Assembly: GCA_037043015.1 (NCBI GenBank)
Contig: CM073321.1
Location: 29,563,010 to 29,627,009, forward strand
Direction of reading: 5' to 3'
Length of the DNA stretch: 64,000 bases
From: Bryum argenteum
Taxonomy: Eukaryota > Streptophyta > Bryopsida > Bryales > Bryaceae
Shown: positions 44,430-53,906 of the stretch, in pieces
Layout of the letters: each line of letters opens with the position of its first letter
Position numbering within the stretch: position 1 is the stretch's first letter
Notes under the pieces: model-generated
Databases searched by the model: none
The model's input: only the letters and a program-made list of their open reading frames with translations
Told to the model about the DNA's origin: nothing
Program-made: the position numbers and the translations under genes

Positions 44430-46207
44430 GGCAAACGGCAACCGCTATAATCTTCTAAATTCAGCGGTCTTAAACATCATTGATTCCATCCGAAAGGCAA
44501 GTTCCATCAACATACATTTCTACTGTTTGTCAATTTATCAGCACGAACTGAATTGCATCACTGTGCACAGTCTTTTAGCACCAGCCTGTGATTTGGTGTA
44601 GAACCAACGATGATCGAATCATGGTGAGAGAGCTTCGCCTATCCTCGTGTTTATATTGTGTGCAGGACGGCATCAAGAGTCTGATTAAACACTTAGTTGA
44701 CACATACTCATCGAAATTGGAGTCCATTGATTACTTAGATACATTTCGGGCTTTGAAATTGAAATATGACCAGGTGAGCATGCGATTGATTGAACGATAT
44801 CGTACAGAAATGAAGGTCTTGAAAGGATCATTTTTTATCCTGGGTAGCCCCAGAGTGTCAAATGCGCTTGGTCTAGGCAGTCTTGAGATGTTCTTAGAAG
44901 CCTCAAACTTTTAGTCTAGTCCCGAGGATTACGGTGGACCATCTTACAAGGATGTGTTCTGTGATTTCAAAATCCAGTATTCAATGATTCATTTGAGTCC
45001 AAAAAATTCAGAGTTCTTAATTTGATGGGATTTAAACGGCCACATTGCAAAATCTTCGGAGGTATTGCAGTTGCTGGAGTCTCCATCTAGCTTTGCGGGA
45101 GGAGTTGCAATCAGCGGTGGACCTGATCATGGTTCTCGTGGAGACAAACAAGGCCAAGGTCGGCCTACCTGAGAGTCGTAAACGGAAAGATGAGCGTGCT
45201 CTGGACAAAGATGAAGAGGATTATTTTAATGAGGACATGTATGCATTGCAATTTTTTGGATGCTTATATTTAGTAACTTCCCGATATGTTCTGCTTCATC
45301 CATTCTTGAGATGTTGAATCAATCCGGTGGGGTTCGTTTACAGTGACGGCGAGGAGGACACTTTTGCAGCTAATTTGAGGGCGTCTTCAGGGCCGAAATC
45401 TGCGATTGCTAGAACCCTCAACAAACCTCGCACTCCGAACCAGAGATCCCTCAGGCGAGTGACATGTTGTACTTATCTCATGGTTTTACTCTTTTATCGT
45501 ATTATCTGAATGTACGCCAATTTTGCACCCGCCACTGCGGCTTACAGGATGGTGTCATATTCTAGTATCCAATTTGACTAACCTTCATGTGATGTTCCGC
45601 AGCCTATCTCAAATGTCCTTGTTATTGATATCCTGTTTTATGATTTGTTTTTAGTGATGACGAGGAGGATACGGCTTCTGCGAAGCTGAGAACGTATGCA
45701 GGTCAACAGTCACCAAAGGCGGTGATCTTAATCACCAAAAACATCGCACTGAGCAATGTTCCATACAGGTTAGCTTTTGTTGCCAGCTTTGTTTGGTCAT
45801 GGACATGGACCGTGTCATCATATTTTGACTTTGTTTTTGTTCCTTAGGTAGATCGGTTTCTCTTTTTTCTCGCCGGGTAGCTGAGATTGGGTCCAAAATT
45901 TTCATCACCCATTTTTTCAGGGGCTCAAGGTTTGCTAGTTTTTCAGGGGCTAGAGTTTTTCAGGGGTAACATGTTTGGCTTAGTAGATTATGAAGATGAG
46001 GAGGATGACATTCCCATGAACAATTTCTGTAGCAATGGAAAAGATGATGGAGGTGGCAAGGTGTTAGAGAAAACAGAGTCTGACAGCCTTCTCATGTCAA
46101 TCCCACTTTCAGATCCAATTTGGTCAAATCTCGAAGATGCAACAGTTGCTAAACGAAAATCCCCTCCTACACCAGATTGGGCAACAATGGTGGCTGTACA
46201 AGAATAG
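44430..46207 (+). pseudogene. PP4R3/SMEK (protein phosphatase 4 regulatory subunit 3) gene fragment
   Basis: Exon pieces in family order: NGNRYNLLNSAVLNIIDSIRK (about 44430-44498), then DGIKSLIKHLVDTYSSKLE ... FRALKLKYDQ (about 44666-44773, GTGAGC donor), RKRKDERALDKDEEDYFNED (to 45237, GTATGC donor), two similar acidic exons (45343-45460 and 45656-45769: DGEEDTFAANLRASSGPKS and DDEEDTASAKLRTYAGQQS), and a C-terminal GLVDYEDEEDD piece (45970-46207). These are signatures of the PP4R3 C-terminal half; the N-terminal PH-like part is absent. Exon spacing and donor/acceptor sites are preserved, so it was copied as DNA. The two similar acidic exons look like a tandem exon duplication. Confidence 0.8.
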
Positions 46208-46220
46208 TATCCTTCTGAAG

Positions 46221-46310
46221 CAGAGGCCGAGCGCTTGAGCCGCGGCCGCGGTTGGAGGAGGGTCCGGTGCCGGATGGGGTCCCGGCGCACTCAAGTACCC
46301 CGACCTAAGC
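46221..46310 (+). repeat. GC-rich direct repeat, copy 2
   Basis: Matches 43072-43180 in the same orientation, including GAGGCCGAGCGCTTGAGCC and CCGGCGCACTCAAGTACCCCG-type sequence. It immediately follows the end of the PP4R3 fragment. Confidence 0.8.
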
Positions 46311-46888
46311 GCGGCCGAGATCGAGGGGATGGCCGCAGCGATGGCCGCTTCGATGGCCGCTTCGATGGCTCAAAATCGATTATTGAATCGTACGTAGGGA
46401 AGAGCTTTTGGCATTATATGGTTGACTTCAATGGTTGGGTTGATGCATTTTTTATTACAGCAACCAGATGCTCAGGACTATATACTGATCCGGATCGACC
46501 GATTGCTGATTCTGCAAGCAAGTTCTGCCACGTCTTTTAGCTGCTTTTGGATTTTGTAGCCTATTCTCTGCCACTTCGACATGCAAAGCAAGGCCTCCTA
46601 GATGAGCCCTAAACACTCATCGGGTAACCGATAGGGTATAGTGGATGATTCGCGCACCGCGCATCGCCACTGCAGCAGCGCCCGTCACGACACCCAATGG
46701 CAACCTAAAAGCCCATCGAGTATCCGATGGGGTATTTCTATTAGATTCGTTGCGAAGGAAGGGGTCGGGCGGCCAATCAAGTCCAGCGCGTGGGTGCACC
46801 GTGGGCAGGTTGACGGCTCCATTCCAGTCAGGTGGGGGTCGGGCGGCCGATGGGGTCACGAAACCCGCACTTGCCCCACGGCGGCGCC
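46311..46888. other. Spacer with eroded repeats, no gene recognised
   Basis: A short frame to 46540 has no motif. 46612-46740 contains two related ATCGGGTAACCGATAGGGTAT-type pieces, and from 46820 the sequence turns GC-rich as a diverged prelude to the 85-bp array. Confidence 0.4.
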
Positions 46889-47394
46889 TCGACGTCAGAG
46901 GCCGGGGTTCGAGCGTTGGAACCGTCCGGAGGAGGGTCCGGTGCCCGATGGGGTCCCGGCGCACGGCGGCGCCTCGACGTCATAGGCCGAGGTTCGAGCG
47001 TTGGAGCCATCCGGAGGAGGGTCCGGTGCCCGATGGGGTCCCGGCGCACGGCGGCACCTCGACGTCATAGGCCGAAGTTCGAGCGTTGGAGCCGTCCGGG
47101 GAGGGTCCGGTGCTGATAAGGTCCCGCGCGGGCGGCGCCTCGACGTCATAGGCCGAGGTTCGAGCGTTGGAGCCGTCCGGAGGAGGGTCCTGTGCCCGAT
47201 GGGGTCCCGGCGCACGGCGGCACCTCGACGTCATAGGCCGAGGTTCGAGCGTTGGAGCCGTCCGGAGGAGGGTCCGGTGCCCGATGGGGTCCCGGCGCAC
47301 GGCGGCGCCTCGACGTCATAGGCCGAAGTTCGAGCGTTGGAGCCGTCCGGAGGAGGGTCCGGTGCCCAATGGGGTCCCGGCGCACGGCGCACTA
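46889..47394 (+). repeat. Tandem array, 85-bp GC-rich unit, six copies
   Basis: Units start TCGACGTCA at 46889, 46974, 47059, 47140, 47225 and 47310 (spacings 85, 85, 81, 85, 85). Each contains GGAGGAGGGTCCGGTGCCCGATGGGG-type sequence split over the unit. Long frames on both strands through it are artefacts of a repeat without stops. It ends 40 bp before the start codon of the ParB-methyltransferase gene. Confidence 0.92.
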
Positions 47395-47433
47395 ATTTTC
47401 CATTTCCGTGTTCAAACAGATGAGTTAAGTCAG

Positions 47434-50400
47434 ATGGAAGGGGAGTCGGCTTTGACGAACACAACCTTCTCTACACCGGCACCTGAAAAACAACCTGCAA
47501 CTCAATCAACGCATACAAATGACGTGAACGATGCTGATCGAGTGACGCAGATGACATTGACTTCGAGGCTGGATAAGGGCAAAGGTCCCTCAGAGAAGAG
47601 CGTCGTTGAATCAGTTCGGCCTGTTGAAGACTCGCGCTCACATAAGCACAACGTGCTTGATGGTGGACGGCCTGCTGAGGAGTCGCGCTCTTTTGAACAG
47701 ATAGTGGTTGAGGGTGGTCATCTCGATGAAGGGCCCCAACCAGCTGAGGAGAGTTTGGTGGATCACGATAGCATTCCCTTGACAGAGGCTGAGGTCGAGG
47801 AGAGATTAGACAGTCTTATAAGCCAGGAGGCTGTTCACACTGGATCCTGGATAGACGCGCTTCGTTTGAAGCCCAAACAAAAGTCACGTCTCAACATTCC
47901 TCTTTGCAGGCTGAAGGGACTGACAGCTGTAAGACCAGCAATGAAGAATGATATCGAACTTCTTCAAAGTCGATTTGTCAATAGAGGATACATTGAGGGC
48001 GCGGTTGTCTTCTACGTTGCATTAGAAGACGACAACTCCAGTTCCCATGATGTGACCGAGGAGGACATGCTGTCATGGAGCGACCACTGGCGTGCTGTTA
48101 ACGATGCGTTCGAGTCGAAATTGAAACATGATCCAGTTTTGCAACAGTTCTCGAACAAAATGTTTAATGTTTGGGACGGCAATCACCGGTTGCAGGCTTG
48201 GCTACCAATCATCAACAGAAAGCACGCTCATGACATTGAGTGGCATTTCTCCGTTGATTGTATCATTCTCGACGTCAAGGGAAGAGTTATGGATACGCTT
48301 ACGATGTTGTATGATATAAATCAGTAAGTTTATTCCTCCATAATCCTTCTAACCATTTAAGTTTGAAATTTAAGTCAATCCGTTTTCTCATTTATTGCTT
48401 GCCGTTGAATGGATTTTCAGACGCAATCAAAACAGCCATGTGAAGGAGAATCTTGTGCATAAGTTATATCGACTTTATGCAGTTGGAAAAAAGCCTCTTG
48501 AATATTTCAAGGGCTTGGTGTCAGAGGCTGATTATAACAAAGCAGAGACCAAAAGTGTTCGGACTTGGTTCTCGCTTACGGTTCCTGGGCTTACAAACTT
48601 CCTCTACCAGGTTAGTTATGACATATGAGTCCCTGCCAATATACACTTTTATAACGCTTCTAATACACCTTTCTGGTGTAATGCAGAGTGAGATATCTGA
48701 GGATGCTGATACTGCAGCAAAGAATTTCGAGAAGATGTTTCCAAATAGGGACGAATGGTAGGACACGGGATTAACGAATACATCCACAAGCATGTAACAG
48801 CCAAGAGAGGTTCTTTAGAACGTGAGTTGAAGAAGCTACTTCCCATTTGTGATGAGAAGTACGAAGGTAAATTCATCGAGAAGGTGAAGGAGCATTACGA
48901 GACCTTCCATCCACCCGAGATGCTCAGCGAGAAGCTGTACGCATTCGCAACCTCTGCAATGGACATCAACTCCAAGCTCACCTGGTTGGACATATGGAAC
49001 TGGAACCCGAAGTCCAGGGAGAAATTGAAATTTCCAAAACAGAAGTTCACCGATGAGCAATTCAATTCCTTCTTGAACAAAGCTACTTTCTGGGCACAGG
49101 TAATGTCGGCAACTGAATTTGGACCTTTGAAATGTCTGACTTCTTATGGAATGTCGCTTTTCCTTTCCTTGCAGCTTTCGGAAGATTGTCAAACCCAAGT
49201 AGTTGGTGCTTTCAAGGCATTGAGGGTGGACGTCAATTACGAACCAGAGGGGCGAGACCAAATCATGCAAATCCAGGACTACGTTGAACAAATGCGCTGC
49301 AGACTCTGGGTTTCGGCATTCTATCGAGAATTCCGCCCGAAGGTGGATCCCAAAGACGCGAACTCAGTCGGCATCTACAAAGGCTACCAACCGGAGGACC
49401 AGCTTGGTTTCAAGGAGGCAGCTCGTTGAGTGTTATACCGCTACTTCAAGCACGTCTTGCTTGCAGCAAAAGCTGAGCCAAAGCTTTCCGTGTATTTTGA
49501 GAATTGGACTGATCCAACTCAAGACACATGCATGTACACAACAGCAATTCAGACCATGTATGGGCGTCAGCATTTTGATTTTGTGGTTGGTATTTGGGCT
49601 GCCAGAGGAACAAGTGTCCGAGTTGGGAGGTGGATCAACTCAACAGCATTGAACCTGGCTTCTTAAACATCAGCAAGGACGTGGTGGACTTGGATGAAGT
49701 CGAGGATACCACTCCACCAGCAGCAGTGAATTCCAAGAAATCAAAGAAGCGCCTTAGGAAGGGTGAGTGTCAGGCCGATGTGCAAGCTCCGGCTCCATTA
49801 TTTGCAACACCAGCACCTGCTATGGATGTAGCAGTACCACAGGCAACCCCAAGGACAAGAATTGCACTTCACAAGGCAGATCATACTCAAAGCCAATTCG
49901 TACTCGGGTCCCAGCCACCGGAGTCTGAAGTTGAAGAGGCCAACTTGCCATTGGTAGACCGCCGCCAACGAAGGCTTCTGATCGATGATCTAGAAGATGA
50001 TGAGGCCGCCCCAGCAGAGCGTTCACGTTGTGTGACGCCTGCCTACTTGCTGCAGAGTCATCAAGGCAGAAACGGCCGAAGTACGCCCGTAGCGAGTCAC
50101 CGCCCCGTGTGCGCGCGATTGCCCAAGCTCCATGGTGCGAATGATGGTCGATCCTCAGCAGGTGCGGACGAAATCAACATCTAAGTGCCTCATTGTCAAC
50201 GATTCGATTGTGCGCTGGATGGAGTTGAGTACGATGAAAAAGCTATTTCCGAAAGAATACGACGACATGAAAGACTTCATAGCTGAGGTACTACATCAAA
50301 GCCAAACTCATTGAACATGTTTCCAACTCAAGTTACTCACACTTCAAATATGGAATTCAGGTGGTGCAGGGGAGGACTTTTTACAAGGATGGGAAGCTCA

Positions 50401-51620
50401 TGAAGCCAGATAAAGAGCCTATTCGAGCTGTTGATCTGATTATTGCAGATTATCCAGACGGATTACGCGTGCCTGGTGTCTCTGATCCGCCACACGCAGT
50501 TCCAAACTGGAACATGCAGGACGTTTCCTTCCTGAAGAGTGTCATGCAATACTCAGCGAGGTATCTGCATGACGATGCGGTGATGCTGCTCTTCTACCCG
50601 GACTCTTCGACGATAAAAAAGGAAATCATGACTTACTTCAAGAATTTCAAGCTAAAGGTGTTTGACGAATGGAACTTGTTTCAAACGTTACCTCTTGCCA
50701 CTCACGTTAACAAATCAAAAACAGTAAGTTTTTAGTCGATCTTGAATTCTGTTGAAGCGTTTACATCTTATTTGTTTCGTATATTAACTTGAAATATTGT
50801 ATTGCAGACAAACATGTTCAAAGCTATTCTACTTGTCCGCTCTCTTGACAAGAAGGTCTCCAGGCAGCCAAAGCCACTTGAAATTAATCCCGATCAGTAT
50901 GTACCTAATGTTGATCTCAGCAATGACGATATGTTGTACAACCTTCAGGGAGTAGATGACATTGTGTGCAGAAAGTTGGATGGGCGACCTTGGCGAGGTG
51001 CAAAGCAAAAGTCTACGCTTCTTCTAAAAGCCTTAATTCACGGAATTTGCCCTCAGAATGGCACAATTGTGGACTTCAAAACTGGAGTTGGTAAGATTAC
51101 TATACTTGAATCTATTTTATCCTATATGTCGTATTCACAGGACTGAAGTTTAGCGACGTTCTTCCATTGCAGGATCCTCCGTGATTGCTGCGATGACTCT
51201 CAATCGCAACATCTTTGCAATGGAGAGTGACTCCAAGCTTTTCGAGGAGATTCTCATTCCTCTTCAAGCTGCTGTGTCCAACACACCAGAATCTCCACAA
51301 CAAGCATTAATACCAGATATGGAAGATTCACCTATTTCAGATGCGCCATTCGAATCTTGCTGTAAGTAAGTTTTCTTGAAGTCTGTAAATTTCATAGCTT
51401 AGTGATTCTGAATACTCACTAAAATTGTGTTATTTGCAGTTTAATGAGTCCGGCGTTCATATCGAGAAAGCGGGGATTTCAGTCCACATTTCGAACCCCA
51501 TTGCCTTCGTACCAGCTCCCAAGTTATGCAGCATCCATGGCTCGAGCGTTTGCGAGTGTCATATCTGATTCTAGTGATGGAATGAGCGCACCACCTCGTA
51601 TCCATAGTCGAGTTAGGTAA
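47434..51620 (+). pseudogene. ParB-like + beta-class DNA methyltransferase-like gene, nine exons, lightly damaged
   Basis: ATG 47434. Introns with GT-AG ends: 48324-48420, 48611-48686, 49100-49174, 50288-50360, 50724-50807, 51091-51172, 51366-51439; TAA at 51618. An additional acceptor-like TTTCCGTGTTCAAACAG before the ATG could mark an upstream exon. Domains: disordered N-terminus with VxGGRPAEESRS-like repeats; ParB-like motif VWDGNHRLQAWLP (near residue 250); long middle region; Ser/Pro-rich linker with KKSKKRLRK; then a Rossmann methyltransferase in beta-class order: motif IV region AVDLIIADYPDG, LHDDAVMLLFYP, and motif I region TIVDFKTGVGSSVIAAMTLN followed by FAMESD. Damage: one base lost at 48758, TGA at 49427 (likely from CGA), one base lost near 49615, one extra near 50100-50150. 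Sequencing error is possible. ParB plus N4/N6 methylase is a phage/bacterial style pair; the introns show it is a resident nuclear gene. Confidence 0.65.
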
Positions 51621-52360
51621 TATTTGGACCCAAGTGCAGCAGAGTCAGACTCTGATACGCCATAAAACAGTCAGCTCTATATGAGCGCATAATATCACAT
51701 TCATGTTATGACTACGTTACGCTTAAAAAAAAATTCTTAAGAATATTTTTTGTTTTCTTTGGAACCTAAGCTATTCAGTTGTTTACACCTGTTTGAATTT
51801 GGGACCCCATCGGGTGGGCGCACCGAGGTGTGGTACATACACCTCTCTTGTTGTAAGTAAGTTTTGTGCTCTGAAAGGATTGTGAAGTTGGTAGGATGTT
51901 GCAAGCTCATCATTGATTGGTTCATTCACGAAGCTTAAATTCAAAAGTCTCTTATTCATAATGCCCAAGATAAAATTATGTTGAGATCCCATTCTGGGCT
52001 GCCCTCCAAAAATAGGCCACAAATTTCCTAATACGAACACCAGTACAGTCCCAAACAGTTGGTTACCTAATACTAAGAAAACCTTGCTGAATTTGTTTTG
52101 GTCGCCTTATTGTGAATTATCTAAGATCCCAAACGACGTTCAGTAACTTGGATGTGCCTTCCAACTCACCAAACTGGTTGATTCAAATCTTGGGGATTAA
52201 GGTTTATAATTTTAATTTATTTGGAGGTATACCTTGACTTCGAATCACTACAAAACTTATATAGGGCCCGAAGTCGGAATACTAAGGTTGCGATTCTAAG
52301 GACCCACCTTTATCTAAATTATATTATACATTAATAACATCAGCCCTAAATTTCTTAGTT

Positions 52361-52362
<2 letters not shown>
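51621..52362. other. Downstream of the methyltransferase gene; no gene recognised
   Basis: AT-rich. A CACCCGATGGGGTCCCAAATTC-like string in inverse at 51800 recalls the GGGG(T/A)CCC part of the 85-bp repeat but is short. Frames here are uninformative. Confidence 0.35.

Positions 52363-52435
<73 letters not shown>
52363..52435. repeat. (AT)n microsatellite, about 36 units
   Basis: Uninterrupted AT/TA dinucleotide run of about 72 bases. Confidence 0.98.
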
Positions 52436-52437
<2 letters not shown>

Positions 52438-53139
52438 CGTTAGCCCTAATTTCCAGAAAACATAGTAAGAGATGTTCCAACTCAAAACCGTAATATTTCA
52501 CGGCCATGGGCACACTAAAGGCTAAAGCACGGTTATACACACTCCTTCTCCAAAACTCTTTGTCATCAAATTGTTACATAATCCACCCAAATTGGAGCAA
52601 CGTCTAATTTATTCTAAGTAAATTGAAGGACCCTCATATGTGGTCCAAATAATTTGGCCCAAAATGAGTCAAAACCTCCCTCTAAAAATGGAAAATCGCT
52701 CACAAAAATCTGCCCACCGCTCATAGAAATCTGCTCACTGCCCGCACCGTAGCAATCCTGAGGACCTACGCGGTGAGCGTGAGCGACTATCGGTGACACA
52801 ATCAGTCGGTTTGGAATACCGAGAAGTTAACCGTTGGTGGGGAAAATCGAAACTGGTAGGCTCTCGATTGGTTGAGGGTGACAACGGTGGTGCCTTCAGT
52901 TTCCCCGTGGAAGGTGTCGTTGATCTTTGGGCTCGGTGGTCAGTTGTTTCCTGCAATGGGAAGACGACCAGTGTCGAATGAAGCACTCTGGAGGTCAATC
53001 GCAGCCGAGGCTCCTCATCATCAGATAGCGGGGGGACACGGTGGCGAGCTGGAGGCGACAATCCACTAAAAGTGGTGCCCAGACGTTTCAATCGGAGTTG
53101 AACCCGTGGCATTGGGGATAACTCGATCATGTTGGGTGA
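52436..53139. other. Left flank of E2; GAGCAGATTT-type repeat and old ORF remnant
   Basis: 52690-52765 holds ATCTGCTCACTGCCC-type sequence that is the inverted counterpart of 36100-36185. From 52800 to 53139 the minus strand has an Arg/Pro/Ser-rich open stretch that before the E2 insertion continued across the GTACG target into the region beyond 58740. Confidence 0.4.
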
Positions 53140-53144
53140 GTACG

Positions 53145-53634
53145 TGAAACGGGACTGAATTCTCTCTTTGGTCACAACTCAAACACTGCTAACCTAACAA
53201 GATCTGAGAAAACCGGACTAAACAAGACCGAATAGACTTGAACAGAACAGAACAAAGCAGAACTAAAGAAGCAAAGTACAAACCAAACTTTACTGAGAGA
53301 GAGGGACTAAAGCGTACCTGACCGAATGCCTCCAAATGGCCCCGGCCAGTTCTATTTATACTCTGCCTAACCGCCCTTGGAACTTTCTAGAATGTTCCAA
53401 TGGCGGGCCCCACCATGGAACTTTCCGGAAGGTCCTAGAGGTGGGCCCCACTTAGATAACCGCCCTTCTAGAAGACTCTAGAGGTGGGCCCCACCTTCTC
53501 GAAGCTTCTATGGTGGGTCCCACATAGGCCATCTACCTCAAATTCTAAAATTTTCTAAAAACTCCTAAAATGGTTTCAACTATCTATCTACTTTTCTAAA
53601 GAAACACAAAAAATCTAGTCTTTGCCCTGTTACA
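53145..53634 (-). repeat. E2 3-prime LTR
   Basis: Left in the window, last in the element. Preceded on the minus strand by a purine run (GCGGAGGGGGATTAA, about 53635-53650) that serves as polypurine tract. Adjoins the GTACG target duplication at 53140-53144. Confidence 0.93.
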
Positions 53635-53649
53635 ATTAATCCCCCTCCG

Positions 53650-53835
53650 CTAATGCGGAACGTCCTCGTTACGCTCCTGATGATATCTCCAAATGGTTTC
53701 TTGACAATGGGTAAGGTTGTGAACGGGCTCCCATGTTGCATCGTGGATGGGATAACCTTTCCATCGGACTTTGTATTGTAGTTGCGGACGTCCATTGCCA
53801 CGACGAAGATGGCGGTGTTCCAAAATGCGATCCAC
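53650..53835 (-). pseudogene. E2 chromodomain
   Basis: A frame encoding DRILEHRHLRRGNGRPQLQY, KVRWKGYP, then DATWEPVHNL: the chromodomain signature at the integrase C-terminus of chromoviruses, which directs integration to chromatin with particular histone marks. The aromatic and WKGYP residues are intact, but this frame is shifted relative to the preceding integrase frame. Confidence 0.88.
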
Positions 53836-53906
53836 TTCATATTCCTCCTGTCTTCAATCACTACCGGTGGCGGCGGAGGCCGATGTCGGCCGGAAAGCGC
53901 TCCGAT

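Noticed and set aside
46617-47390. Six or more overlapping ORFs on both strands through the 85-bp array
   Set aside because: They arise because a stop-free GC-rich unit of 85 bp repeats in all frames; the translations are the same repeated peptide and show no selection.
47434-51620. Bacterial or phage contamination as the source of the ParB-methyltransferase
   Set aside because: Seven well-formed GT-AG introns with matching phases interrupt the frame, and plant transposons lie on both sides.
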